Shown: positions 44,393 to 53,761 of the stretch, piece after piece
Numbering within the stretch: the stretch's first letter is position 1
Layout: every line of letters begins with the position of its first letter
NCBI GenBank assembly: GCA_045649685.1
Contig: JAZRQJ010000012.1
Span: forward strand, 1-64,000
Direction of reading: 5' to 3'
Length of the DNA stretch: 64,000 nt
Source: RUG12519 sp045649685
GTDB taxonomy: Bacteria > Bacillota > Clostridia > Oscillospirales > Ruminococcaceae
Made by a program: the position numbers and the translations under genes
Notes under the pieces: model-generated
Databases searched by the model: none
Told to the model about the DNA's origin: nothing
What the model saw: the letters and a program-made list of their open reading frames with translations, nothing else

Positions 44393-45682
44393 ATGAGTAA
44401 AGAAATTACCACCAAGGTGAATTTTGAAGGTTATAAATATATAGAAGGCGGCATTTGTGCGGCAAGAGGCTTTAAAGCTAATGGTCTATATTGCGGCATA
44501 AGAAAACCAAGAAACAGTGGTCGCCGAAAACCTACAAAAAGCCTTAAAAATGATATTTGTCTTGTAACATCAGATAAAATGTGTTCGGCTGCAGCAGTTT
44601 TTACACAAAACAAAGTAAAAGGCGCACCAGTAATAATATCACAAAATAATCTTAAAACAACGGGCGGAAAAGCACAGGCATTCATAATTAACTCAAAAAA
44701 TGCAAATACATGTAATGCCGATGGTGAGCAAAAAGCTCACAGAATGTGCGAACTTGTAGCAGAACGCATGAACATAAAAACCGAAGAAGTGCTTGTTGCA
44801 CAAACTGGCGTTATCGGAGAAATATTCCCTATCGAACCAGTTGAAGAAAAAATAGACGAACTTTTTTCAGGATTATCTTATGAAAAAAACATAGAGGCTG
44901 CTACAGCTATAATGACCACTGATACAGTAAAAAAAGAGGTTGCTGTAGAATTTGAAATTAATGGCAAAAAATGTCGTGTTGGCGCTATGGGTAAAGGCAG
45001 TGGTATGATCCACCCAAATATGGCAACAACAATTAATATTGTAACAACAGACTGCAATATAAGCGAACAAATGCTCAAAAAAGCTCTTTCGGAAAATGTG
45101 AAAATAACATTTAACTGTTTAAGCATTGATGGAGATCAGTCAACAAACGACACCTGTGCAATTATGGCTAATGGTTTTGCAGAAAATAATGAAATAAACT
45201 CCGAAGGCAAAGAATATGAACTATTCAAAAAAGCACTTTATATCGTTATGATGAACCTCACCAAGATGATCGCTAAGGACGGAGAAGGTGCAACAAAACT
45301 TCTCGAATGTCTAGTTACAGGTGCAAAAAACGTTGACACAGCAATAATAATTGCCAAAAGCGTTATCTGCTCTCCCCTTTTTAAATGTGCAATGTTCGGC
45401 GCTGATGCAAACTGGGGTCGTATCCTTTGTGCAATTGGCTATGCAGATGCAGAATTTAATATAGACGAAGTAAGCGTTAAACTTCGTTCAAAAGCCGGAG
45501 AAATCCTTGTTTGTGAAAACGGAACAGGTGTAAAATTCTCGGAAGAAATCGCAAAACAAATTCTCCTTAAAGATGAAATAGAAATACTTATCAATGTAGG
45601 AAACGGCCGAGGAACCGCTAGTGCGTATGGTTGCGATTTAACATATGACTATGTAAAAATAAACGGAGATTACAGAAGTTGA
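44393..45682 (+). CDS. argJ: Bifunctional glutamate N-acetyltransferase/ornithine acetyltransferase
   Basis: A 429-aa self-cleaving Ntn-type enzyme. The cleavage site is in GKGSGMIHPNMATT near residue 205, with Thr as nucleophile; SIDGDQSTNDT and GEGATKLLE follow. It recycles acetyl groups from acetylornithine to glutamate, so argE is not needed and argA may not be. GAGGTG precedes the ATG. It resumes the arginine pathway after the polysaccharide insertion. Confidence 0.96.
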   Translation: MSKEITTKVNFEGYKYIEGGICAARGFKANGLYCGIRKPRNSGRRKPTKSLKNDICLVTSDKMCSAAAVFTQNKVKGAPVIISQNNLKTTGGKAQAFIINSKNANTCNADGEQKAHRMCELVAERMNIKTEEVLVAQTGVIGEIFPIEPVEEKIDELFSGLSYEKNIEAATAIMTTDTVKKEVAVEFEINGKKCRVGAMGKGSGMIHPNMATTINIVTTDCNISEQMLKKALSENVKITFNCLSIDGDQSTNDTCAIMANGFAENNEINSEGKEYELFKKALYIVMMNLTKMIAKDGEGATKLLECLVTGAKNVDTAIIIAKSVICSPLFKCAMFGADANWGRILCAIGYADAEFNIDEVSVKLRSKAGEILVCENGTGVKFSEEIAKQILLKDEIEILINVGNGRGTASAYGCDLTYDYVKINGDYRS

Positions 45683-45750
45683 AAATGTCATAATTAACTA
45701 TATTTGCAATTGATAAGAAATATGAATAAGACATTAAGGAGTAATTTCAA

Positions 45751-46608
45751 ATGGAATTGGAAAATAATATGCGTTCACAAGTGCTAGTCGATGCACTTCC
45801 ATACATACAAAAATATCATAATAAAATAGTTGTAATTAAATATGGCGGAAACGCCATGACAAATGACGAACTTAAAAGTGCAGTAATGAAAGATATTGTG
45901 CTTTTAAGAATGGTTGGAATAAAAGTTGTCGTTGTTCACGGTGGAGGACTTGAAATAAACGCTATGCTTGAAAAAGTTGGCAAACAAAGCAAATTTATTG
46001 GTGGTCTAAGATACACTGATGAAGAAACCATTGATATTGTAAAAATGGTTCTTTGTGGAAAGGTTAATAATGACCTTGTAAACGCTCTTCAGATGCATGG
46101 TGGAAAAGCTTTAGGTCTTTGCGGTTGCGATGGTCAAATGATAGTCGCTCAAAAGCTAATCGGAGATGTTGATCTTGGCTATGTTGGCGATATAAAAAAA
46201 ATAAATCCTGAGCCTATTATAAACGCTCTTAATAATGGATATGTTCCTATAATTTCCACTGTCGGAATTGGTGAAGACGGACATAGCTATAATATAAATG
46301 CAGATACAGCAGCTTCGAGAATAGCGGCTTGTTTACATGCTGAAAATTTTGTTCTTATGACAAACACAGTGGGTCTACTTGAAGACAAAGATGATAGTTC
46401 TACACGTATCCCAACAGTAAACGTAAGTGAAGTGCCTCACCTTAAAAACAAGGGAATAATTAGTGGTGGAATGATACCAAAAATAGACTGCTGCGTTGAA
46501 GCTATAAGACAAGGTGTTAAAAAGACGGTTATAATCGACGGCAGAATTGTTCACTCAATACTTATTGAACTGCTAACAAACGAAGGTATTGGCACACAAT
46601 TCATATAA
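45751..46608 (+). CDS. argB: Acetylglutamate kinase
   Basis: A 285-aa amino acid kinase: VVIKYGGNAM near residue 27, VVVHGGGLEIN near 62, the glutamate-binding RYTDEET and the ADTAASRIA stretch near 190. It phosphorylates N-acetylglutamate. The arginine-sensing N-terminal helix of hexameric enzymes may be present in the first 20 residues (RSQVLVDALPYIQKYHNK). AAGGAG precedes the ATG. Confidence 0.97.
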   Translation: MELENNMRSQVLVDALPYIQKYHNKIVVIKYGGNAMTNDELKSAVMKDIVLLRMVGIKVVVVHGGGLEINAMLEKVGKQSKFIGGLRYTDEETIDIVKMVLCGKVNNDLVNALQMHGGKALGLCGCDGQMIVAQKLIGDVDLGYVGDIKKINPEPIINALNNGYVPIISTVGIGEDGHSYNINADTAASRIAACLHAENFVLMTNTVGLLEDKDDSSTRIPTVNVSEVPHLKNKGIISGGMIPKIDCCVEAIRQGVKKTVIIDGRIVHSILIELLTNEGIGTQFI

Positions 46609-46633
46609 CCCTTTTATGAACGGAGGAGAGTAA

Positions 46634-47818
46634 ATGGATACAATAGAAAAATTTAACAAACACGTTATGCCCACCTACGGTAGACTTGATATAGTTCTTG
46701 AAAAAGGCGAAGAGCAATGTGCAACTGACGAAAAGGGAAAACAATATATAGATTTCGGCTCAGGCATAGGAACAAACAGCTTAGGATACTGCGACAAAGA
46801 TTGGACAGACGCTGTTTGTTCACAAGTAAAAAGCATACAGCACACTTCCAACTACTACTACACAAAATCACAAGCCAACTTTGCTTCAAAACTTTGCCAA
46901 GCAACAGGCTATAGTAAAGTTTTTTTTGGTAATTCTGGAGCAGAGGCCAATGAGTGTGCAATAAAAATTGCAAGAAAATATAGCTTTGACAAATATGGCA
47001 AAGAGGCTGAAAGAAACATCATAATAACACTTGAAAACAGCTTCCACGGAAGAACTATGGCCACTCTTTCAGCAACAGGTCAAGATGTTTTTCACAACTA
47101 CTTTTTTCCATTTGTTCCTGGCTTTGTAAATGTTAAAGCTAACGACATAAATGATCTTAAAGCAAAGCTCAACGAAAACAAAGACAAAGTCTGTGCAATA
47201 ATGTTCGAATTTGTCCAAGGAGAAGGCGGAATATATACTCTAACAAAAGAATTTGTAGACGCCATATTTGAAGAATGTGAAAAAAACGATATTATCACAA
47301 TAGCAGACGAAATACAAACAGGAATCGGAAGAACAGGACAAATATTAACATCAAAAATATTTAATGTTAAGCCTAATATAACTACAATTGCAAAAGGACT
47401 TGCTGGCGGTTTGCCAATTGGAGCTTGTCTTGCTGATGAAAAATGTTGTGATGTTCTAGTAAAAAGTACACATGGTTCCACTTTTGGAGGAAATCCTATT
47501 GCTTGTGCAGGCGGAAGCGTTGTTATAGATAAAGTTAGTGATCCAAATTTCATTCAAGAAGTAAATCGTAAGGCAGACCTTTTTAAAGCACTTCTCAGCG
47601 ATATAAACGAAGTGGAAGGTATTGATGGTTTAGGGCTTATGATTGGAGTTAGACTAAAAAACAAAAAAGCAGCAGACGTTCTTGTTAAGTGTGCAGAAAA
47701 TGGCCTGCTGGTTCTTACAGCAAAAGATAAATTAAGATTTTTGCCACCATTAAATATAAGCGATGAAAACATAAAAAATGGGATGAAAATTATCAAAAAA
47801 ATCCTTGACGAAAAATAA
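46634..47818 (+). CDS. argD: Acetylornithine aminotransferase
   Basis: A 394-aa class III aminotransferase. FGNSGAEANE near residue 100, the cofactor Asp in IADEIQTGIGRTG and the Schiff-base Lys in TIAKGLAGGLPIGA near 250 are visible. It transfers an amino group from glutamate to N-acetylglutamate semialdehyde. GGAGGAG lies before the ATG; argF follows after 12 nt. Confidence 0.97.
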   Translation: MDTIEKFNKHVMPTYGRLDIVLEKGEEQCATDEKGKQYIDFGSGIGTNSLGYCDKDWTDAVCSQVKSIQHTSNYYYTKSQANFASKLCQATGYSKVFFGNSGAEANECAIKIARKYSFDKYGKEAERNIIITLENSFHGRTMATLSATGQDVFHNYFFPFVPGFVNVKANDINDLKAKLNENKDKVCAIMFEFVQGEGGIYTLTKEFVDAIFEECEKNDIITIADEIQTGIGRTGQILTSKIFNVKPNITTIAKGLAGGLPIGACLADEKCCDVLVKSTHGSTFGGNPIACAGGSVVIDKVSDPNFIQEVNRKADLFKALLSDINEVEGIDGLGLMIGVRLKNKKAADVLVKCAENGLLVLTAKDKLRFLPPLNISDENIKNGMKIIKKILDEK

Positions 47819-47830
47819 GGAGGAAAACAA

Positions 47831-48739
47831 ATGAAGCACTTACTACAAATGCTTGATCTGAGCAAAGAGGAAATCTTAGATATTCTCAATCTTGCCGATC
47901 AGCTTAAATATGAAAATAAAAAAGGTATTGAACATCATATACTCAAAGGAAAAACGTTAGGTATGATTTTTCAGAAATCATCCACTCGAACAAGAGTTTC
48001 TTTTGAAACAGGAATGTATCAACTAGGCGGTCAGGCACTATTCCTATCCAACCGCGATCTTCAGATAGGCAGAGGCGAACCTGTTCAAGATACGGCAAGG
48101 GTTCTTTCTCGCTATCTTGATGGAATTATGATAAGAACTTTTGATCAAAAAGAAGTAGAAGATCTTGCAAACTATGGTTCTATTCCTATCATAAACGGCC
48201 TTACAGATTTTTGTCACCCATGCCAAATTCTTGCAGATCTAATGACTATTAGAGAATTTAAAGGCCATTTTGACGGACTTAAGATGTGCTACATTGGTGA
48301 CGGAAACAATATGGCAAACTCACTTATTGTTGGCGGATTGAAAGTTGGAATGGAAGTTTCTATTGCCTGTCCCAAAGACTATCAACCTGATTTAAAAGTC
48401 CTTGAATTCGCTAAAGAATATGGTGACAAATTCTTTATGACTGACATTCCTCTCGAGGCTGCTAAAAATTCTGATGTCATATTCACAGATGTTTGGACCT
48501 CTATGGGCGAAGAAGCAGAAACAGAAAAACGAAAAATTGCCTTCAATGGCTATCAAATAAACGACGATATAATGGCTGTTGCAAAGCCAGATGCTATGGT
48601 TCAACACTGCCTTCCAGCTCACCGTGAAGAAGAAATTACCGAAAAAGTATTCGAAGCTCATGCGAACGAAATTTTCGAGGAAGCAGAAAATCGCTTGCAC
48701 GCTCAAAAAGCCGTTATGGTAAAATTAATGAAAAAATAA
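47831..48739 (+). CDS. argF: Ornithine carbamoyltransferase
   Basis: A 302-aa enzyme making citrulline. The carbamoyl-phosphate loop SSTRTR is near residue 50, HPCQ near 129 and the ornithine-side HCLPAHR near 258. AAGGAGG stands before the ATG. It is the last gene of the arginine block and is followed by a strong terminator before dnaA. No carbamoyl-phosphate synthase genes are in the window. Confidence 0.97.
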   Translation: MKHLLQMLDLSKEEILDILNLADQLKYENKKGIEHHILKGKTLGMIFQKSSTRTRVSFETGMYQLGGQALFLSNRDLQIGRGEPVQDTARVLSRYLDGIMIRTFDQKEVEDLANYGSIPIINGLTDFCHPCQILADLMTIREFKGHFDGLKMCYIGDGNNMANSLIVGGLKVGMEVSIACPKDYQPDLKVLEFAKEYGDKFFMTDIPLEAAKNSDVIFTDVWTSMGEEAETEKRKIAFNGYQINDDIMAVAKPDAMVQHCLPAHREEEITEKVFEAHANEIFEEAENRLHAQKAVMVKLMKK

Positions 48740-48786
48740 TCGATAATTTTTCATACTACATAAAATATAAAATTCACACAATAAAC

Positions 48787-48825
48787 AAAGTTCCAATAGC
48801 TTAAATAAGTTAATGGAGCTTTTTT
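48787..48825 (+). terminator. Intrinsic terminator of the arginine block
   Basis: A 16-bp stem (48787-48802 with 48807-48822, one mismatch and some G-U pairs) and a 4-nt loop are followed by a T6 run. Confidence 0.88.
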
Positions 48826-48914
48826 CGTCCAAAATTATACATAAAAGTAATTATTAAAATATTGCAATTGTTATATTTGTGTTTATTATGTTAAAAACAG
48901 CGCACTAATCGTGG

Positions 48915-48943
48915 TTGAAAAACAAAAAAAAAACTGATATAAT
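48915..48943 (+). promoter_or_regulatory. Promoter of dnaA overlapped by a DnaA-box-like 9-mer
   Basis: TTGAAA (48915-48920) and TATAAT (48938-48943) are 17 bp apart. On the opposite strand TTTTCAACC occupies 48913-48921 over the -35, one base from the 9-mer clustered in the origin. Confidence 0.8.
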
Positions 48944-48985
48944 GTATAAATATTATTGTAGAAAAGGGAGGATATAATAAAAAAT

Positions 48986-50341
48986 ATGACAAATTTTGCT
49001 AGTGTTGTTGACGTTGTTAAGTCTAGCCTTGAAAGTGAGTTGTCCCCAACGGCATATAATTTATGGATTGCTCCTCTAAAAGCAATTGAACTACGAGATT
49101 CTGACGTTGTCCTTTCTTTAAATAATGAATTTCAAAAAAATATTATAATGACTAAATACAGCCATATGCTATGCAAAGGGTTTAAAGACATTTTGGGTTT
49201 TGATGTTAAAATAACAATAATTGTAGAAGAAGATGAAGAAGACAACAACTCCCAGTCTACCAACCACCCTAACGAAACATCTAATAATTCACCTTCTCAA
49301 ATTTTAGACAACATCTATAGTAATGGTGAATATCAATATACTTTTGACACGTTCATTGTTGGTAGCACAAATACTTTTGCATATGCAGCATGTAAAGCAG
49401 TGGCCCAAAATCAAACTGGAGCATATAATCCTTTGTTTATTTATGGCCCCAGCGGAATGGGAAAAACTCACCTACTTCTTGCAATAAATCATGAAGTCAA
49501 AAAAAATAATCCAGCCTTAAACATAGTCTATATAAACGGTGAAGCATTCACAAATGAATTTATTACTGCAATCGAGCAGGAAACAACAAGAGAATTTCAC
49601 GAAAAATATAGAAATGTAGACTATCTATTAATGGACGATATTCAATTCTTGGCAGGAAAAACTCAAACGCAGGAAGAATTTTTCTATACTTTTAATGAGT
49701 TACATCAAGTAGGAAAACAAATTGTGTTGACATCAGACCGTCCTCCAAAAGAGATAAAAACATTGGAAGACAGACTCCGAACTAGATTTGAATGGGGGCT
49801 TTTGGCAGACATAGCCCCATCTGATTTTGAAACACGAGTTGCAATAATAAGAAGAAAAGCACAATTACTACACATTGAAATTCCAGATGAAGTTGTAAAA
49901 TATATAGCAAAAAATTTAAAAAACAATATAAGACAATTAGAAGGTGCGGTTAAAAAAATGAAAGCATATAAGCTTTTAGCCAATTCCTCTCCTTCTATTA
50001 ACATGGCTCATTCTATAATACGCGATATATTGAATGATGACCAACCAACTCCTGTAACCATTGAAAAAATTATAGGTGAAGTTGGCAGAACGTTTAATGT
50101 TTCTGAAAAAGATATAAGATCAACCAAACGTCAATCACAAATTGCAAAAGCACGCCATATTGCAATTTTTGTTGTTCGTGAAATTACTCAGGCTCCTTAT
50201 GAAGAAATCGGAAAAGAATTTTCAAATAGAGATCACTCAACAATAACATATTCATTAAAACAAGTAGAAACCATGATGAAAAAAGACCCAAAACAAAAAG
50301 AAATCATAGAAGACATAATAAAAAATATTAGGGATCAATAA
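48986..50341 (+). CDS. dnaA: Chromosomal replication initiator DnaA
   Basis: A 451-aa AAA+ initiator. Domain I (residues 1-80) and a short linker rich in Asn/Ser/Gln precede the ATPase core: Walker A GPSGMGKTH near 155, Walker B LLMDDIQFL near 218, and an arginine-finger region after sensor I. Domain IV starts near residue 360 and its signature reads NRDHSTITYSLKQVE in place of the common GRDHTTVxHAxxKI. GGGAGG lies 14 nt before the ATG, rather far. It follows its own promoter, and the origin lies immediately downstream. Confidence 0.97.
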   Translation: MTNFASVVDVVKSSLESELSPTAYNLWIAPLKAIELRDSDVVLSLNNEFQKNIIMTKYSHMLCKGFKDILGFDVKITIIVEEDEEDNNSQSTNHPNETSNNSPSQILDNIYSNGEYQYTFDTFIVGSTNTFAYAACKAVAQNQTGAYNPLFIYGPSGMGKTHLLLAINHEVKKNNPALNIVYINGEAFTNEFITAIEQETTREFHEKYRNVDYLLMDDIQFLAGKTQTQEEFFYTFNELHQVGKQIVLTSDRPPKEIKTLEDRLRTRFEWGLLADIAPSDFETRVAIIRRKAQLLHIEIPDEVVKYIAKNLKNNIRQLEGAVKKMKAYKLLANSSPSINMAHSIIRDILNDDQPTPVTIEKIIGEVGRTFNVSEKDIRSTKRQSQIAKARHIAIFVVREITQAPYEEIGKEFSNRDHSTITYSLKQVETMMKKDPKQKEIIEDIIKNIRDQ

Positions 50342-50759
50342 CCCTTTTATTTTTTGACAATTTTACTTTTCAACATAGTTTTTACATTTCAACAATTTAT
50401 ATTTTTAGCTGTTAAATTTAAGTTTTCAACTATTAGTTTTTAAAATGTTAATAACACAAACTGTTAAAAAATTTTAAAAACTAATTTTTATTTTAACTTT
50501 TTCTACTTTTCAACCAAAGTTTTCAACATTCTTAACAAAGTTTTCAACATTTTATTTTAAAAACTTTTAATTAACCGTTTTCAACATATTTTTAATAATC
50601 GCACGTTAAAAAAACAATGCTAAAAAACGCCGGTAATATCACGTTTGTTGGGTTTATCTAGTTTTCAACACCCTCTACTATAACTACTAAAAAGTATTAC
50701 ATTTATTTACTTATTATTTATATTAACAATTAATGTTAAAAAGATTGGAGAGATATTAA
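50342..50759. other. Replication origin (oriC) with TTTTCAACA boxes and a DnaA-trio tract
   Basis: A 418-bp gene-free, very AT-rich gap between dnaA and dnaN. Exact TTTTCAACA occurs at 50367, 50520, 50541, 50578 and 50662, with one-base variants at 50386, 50423 and 50507, all on the plus strand. No TTATCCACA is present. The last box (50662-50670) is followed by CCCT and by CTA-CTA-TAA-CTA-CTA (50675-50689), the form of a DnaA-trio, then an AT-rich stretch that could unwind. This matches the box / GC-rich / trio layout of the basal unwinding system described for B. subtilis. Confidence 0.85.
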
Positions 50760-51872
50760 ATGCAATTTTCTTGTTCCCTAAATACTTTAAGTGAAATAGT
50801 TAACAACGTTTCATTGGCCATATCAGCCAAAACCAATACTATTCCAGCTTTAGAAGGAATTTTATTAAGTAGTGTCTCTAATAGAGAGCTAAAATTAACA
50901 GGATACAATTTAGATATTGGCATATTAGGCTCGTTAGAAGTTAAAATTCAAGAAGAGGGATCAATCGTTTTAAACGCACAATTATTGCGAGAAATTTTAA
51001 GAAAGATGGCCGGTCCAATAGTTAACTTTTCAGTAAATGATAAATTTATAACTACAATAAGCGACAATGAAACAGAATACAAGATAATTGGAATAAATCC
51101 AGAAGACTATCCAACAATACCGCAAGTTGGAGTTAATCAAACACTAAAAATAAAAGATAATATTTTAAAAACTATGATTTCACAAACTTTGTTCGCTGTT
51201 TCGCAAAATCCAGCACAAAATCCTATATTATGTGGATCTATGTTTAAAGTTGAAAATGGATGCTTAAATGTAGTATCCGTAGATGGATATAGGGTTGCAC
51301 TTAGTAAACGAAAAATAGAAACGAATCTTTCCAATGTAAATTTTGTTGTTCCAAGCAAAACATTAAATGAAATATGCAAACTTTTAAAAGAGGAAGATGA
51401 TTCAGAAACAATAATAGAAATTAGTCAGAGTCACGCAGTATTTAAAATTGGTGGATATTTTATTATTACAAGATTACTTGAAGGTTCGTTCATAGATTAT
51501 GAAGCAGCTATTCCTAAAAAAAGTTCTACAACAGTTTTAACAGACCCTAAAGAAATGACCCAAAGAATAGAACGTGTATCTATAATGGTTACTAATAGAA
51601 TAAGCGTGGTTATGAAAGTTGAAGAAAACAAGGTGTTTTTACAATGTGAAAGTACTTTGGGACAAGCTAACGATATGCTTTCAGTTGAAATGACGGGAGA
51701 ACCAATTGAAAAAATTGCATTTAACAATAGATATATGTTAGAAGCTTTGAAGCATGCTGAATGTGAAAAAATAAAGATTAATATGGATGGCCCTGTTATG
51801 CCAATAAAAATAGAGCCGGTAGATAGTGATGAGTTTTTATATTTAGTTTTGCCAGTTAGATTAAAAGCTTAA
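50760..51872 (+). CDS. dnaN: DNA polymerase III beta subunit (sliding clamp)
   Basis: A 370-aa three-domain clamp beginning MQFSCSLNTLSEIVNNVSLAI and ending in LVLPVRLKA, the usual hydrophobic groove end. It tethers polymerase III and recruits repair proteins. A GGAGAG ribosome site lies about 7 nt upstream. Length and position after the origin are standard. Confidence 0.97.
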   Translation: MQFSCSLNTLSEIVNNVSLAISAKTNTIPALEGILLSSVSNRELKLTGYNLDIGILGSLEVKIQEEGSIVLNAQLLREILRKMAGPIVNFSVNDKFITTISDNETEYKIIGINPEDYPTIPQVGVNQTLKIKDNILKTMISQTLFAVSQNPAQNPILCGSMFKVENGCLNVVSVDGYRVALSKRKIETNLSNVNFVVPSKTLNEICKLLKEEDDSETIIEISQSHAVFKIGGYFIITRLLEGSFIDYEAAIPKKSSTTVLTDPKEMTQRIERVSIMVTNRISVVMKVEENKVFLQCESTLGQANDMLSVEMTGEPIEKIAFNNRYMLEALKHAECEKIKINMDGPVMPIKIEPVDSDEFLYLVLPVRLKA

Positions 51873-51912
51873 TATATAAATATAGCTATTATTTTTAAGG
51901 ATGTGTAAAATT

Positions 51913-52131
51913 TTGAAAAATATACATATAAATACGCAGTATATTAAATTGGGAGATTTTTTAAAATTAGCTTCAATTTGCTCATCAGGAGGAGAAGCTA
52001 AAATAAAAATTGCTAATGGAGATGTATTGGTTAATAATGAAATATGTACTATGAGAGGAAAAAAATTGATAGATAAAGATGTAATTACCGTTGATGGTAT
52101 GGAGTACATAGTTAAAAATGAAACTAATTGA
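51913..52131 (+). CDS. yaaA: S4-domain RNA-binding protein YaaA
   Basis: A 72-aa S4-like protein: INTQYIKLGDFLKLASICSSGG matches by position the start of B. subtilis YaaA, followed by the LVNNE and RGKKL stretches of the S4 loop. TTG 51913 gives the family N-terminus with AAGGA about 11 nt upstream; ATG 51901 abuts the ribosome site. It overlaps recF by 14 nt. The role is probably in ribosome or RNA metabolism; not well defined. Confidence 0.85.
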   Translation: MKNIHINTQYIKLGDFLKLASICSSGGEAKIKIANGDVLVNNEICTMRGKKLIDKDVITVDGMEYIVKNETN

Positions 52132-53221
52132 GTGCTTAATTGATGGATATAAAAATTTAAAAAATGTAGAAATATATCCATGCGATGGAATTAACGTAGT
52201 ATATGGAGCTAATGCTCAAGGGAAAACTAATTTAATTGAAGCCATAGGTTTGTTTTCTGGCAGAGAGCGTTTTCATGGAAAAGATGCAAATAATATTGCA
52301 TTTGATAGAGATTTTTGCAAATTACAAATAAAATTTAATGATATGAAGCGAGATCAAATAGCCGAAGCAACACTCTCTAAAAAAAGCAAATTTTTTCTAA
52401 ATCGAGTTCCTTTGAAAAGATTATCTGAATTTTGTGGTTGTTTTAACACGGTGTCTTTTGCTCCTGCCCATATTTCTATAGTTCAAAACGATCCTAGAAC
52501 CAGAAGAAAATTTATTGATGATGCTATAACGCAAATTAGACCTGAATATGCTAAATATTGCAGACAATATGAGCGAATATTAAGTCAGAGAAATATTCTT
52601 TTGAAAAATAATAATCATGTTAGCAGTGCGACTATTGAAATATGGAATGTTCAGATGGCTAAAATTGGAACTATAATAACCATGATGCGTCAAGACTATA
52701 TTGATAAGATTTCGCAAATCTTAGAAGATATATATTCTGGTATTTCAATGGGTAAAGAATCGCTAAAAATATACTATATGTCAACTGTTTTTGATAGGAA
52801 GTTGCAAAATATTTATAGTGAAGATGATGCAAAAGAATATATGAAAAAATTAGAAGACAATGAAAAATCTGACTTTGAGATGGGATTTACCAAAATAGGT
52901 GTTCATAGAGATGACTTTATATTAAAAATTGATGGACTAAACGTCAGAGAATATGGATCTCAGGGACAGCAAAGGTCTTGTATAATTGCGCTGAAATTGG
53001 CTGAGGCAAAGCTTTTAAAGTTAATTAAAGGAACAAATCCAATTGTTTTGTTAGATGATGTTATGAGCGAATTGGATGTTGATAGGCAGTCGTATATTTT
53101 AAACCATGTTAAAGGGAATCAGGTGTTTATTACTTGTTGTGATATATCTAATACTATTAGTCTAAAAGACGGAAAAATATACCATGTGCAAAATGGAGAA
53201 ATAGAATTGATGACAAAATAG
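52118..53221 (+). CDS. recF: DNA replication and repair protein RecF
   Basis: A 367-aa SMC-like ATPase with Walker A GANAQGKTNLIEA near residue 31, signature EYGSQGQQRSCIIALKLAEA near 290 and Walker B VLLDDVMSELD near 320. It loads RecA at single-strand gaps with RecO and RecR. The ATG overlaps yaaA, so the two are translationally coupled; remB follows after 11 nt. Confidence 0.96.
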   Translation: MKLIECLIDGYKNLKNVEIYPCDGINVVYGANAQGKTNLIEAIGLFSGRERFHGKDANNIAFDRDFCKLQIKFNDMKRDQIAEATLSKKSKFFLNRVPLKRLSEFCGCFNTVSFAPAHISIVQNDPRTRRKFIDDAITQIRPEYAKYCRQYERILSQRNILLKNNNHVSSATIEIWNVQMAKIGTIITMMRQDYIDKISQILEDIYSGISMGKESLKIYYMSTVFDRKLQNIYSEDDAKEYMKKLEDNEKSDFEMGFTKIGVHRDDFILKIDGLNVREYGSQGQQRSCIIALKLAEAKLLKLIKGTNPIVLLDDVMSELDVDRQSYILNHVKGNQVFITCCDISNTISLKDGKIYHVQNGEIELMTK

Positions 53222-53232
53222 ATGGAGGGAAA

Positions 53233-53478
53233 ATGTATTACGATATAGGAGATTTTCGAGCTATAAATTCAAAAGAACTAATTGGTGTGTTTGATATTGA
53301 TGCAACAACAGTCTCTAAAAAAACTAGGGATTATTTGAATTTGTGTGAAAAACAAGGAAAACTGGAAAATATATCACATGATAATATTCCCCTCTCATTT
53401 GTTGTGTCGAAAAAACGAACATATTTTAGTCCTATTTCTGCCAAGACAATATATTTGAGAACGCTTAAACACGATTGA
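53233..53478 (+). CDS. remB: DUF370/RemB-like regulator
   Basis: An 81-aa DUF370 protein in the position of B. subtilis yaaB (remB). MYYDIGDFRAINSKELIGVFDID at the start and SFVVSKKRTYFSPISAKTIYLR at the end are the family patterns. RemA/RemB relatives bind DNA and control matrix genes in B. subtilis; here only the family and location can be claimed. GATGGAGGG precedes the ATG. Confidence 0.85.
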   Translation: MYYDIGDFRAINSKELIGVFDIDATTVSKKTRDYLNLCEKQGKLENISHDNIPLSFVVSKKRTYFSPISAKTIYLRTLKHD

Positions 53479-53615
53479 TTTTAGTGGTTTAATTTGAACT
53501 TGTTTGGTAGATTGCAAATGATATTATTAGTGCGTAAACTATTGAAAAAATCAACAAAAATATTAGTTGTAAATTATACTATATGGCAAATACTCTAATT
53601 ATATGTTGAATGAAC

Positions 53616-53644
53616 TTGAATTTTCGTTCAATAAACGGTAAAAT
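53616..53644 (+). promoter_or_regulatory. Probable promoter of gyrB
   Basis: TTGAAT (53616-53621) and TAAAAT (53639-53644) are 17 bp apart in the 283-bp gap before gyrB, which shows no gene. Confidence 0.6.
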
Positions 53645-53761
53645 AGACATATGACGAATATTAAATATGTGTGATTAAATTTTTATTTAGTGTGTTTGCT
53701 TAGTTGAATAAAAACTTAATTTAAATGTTTGTTTTGAATAGAAAGGTATGGAACAAAAATT

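Noticed and set aside
50342..50759. tRNA or structured RNA gene in the dnaA-dnaN gap
   Set aside because: The gap is almost purely AT-rich with repeated 9-mers and has no cloverleaf or long GC stem.
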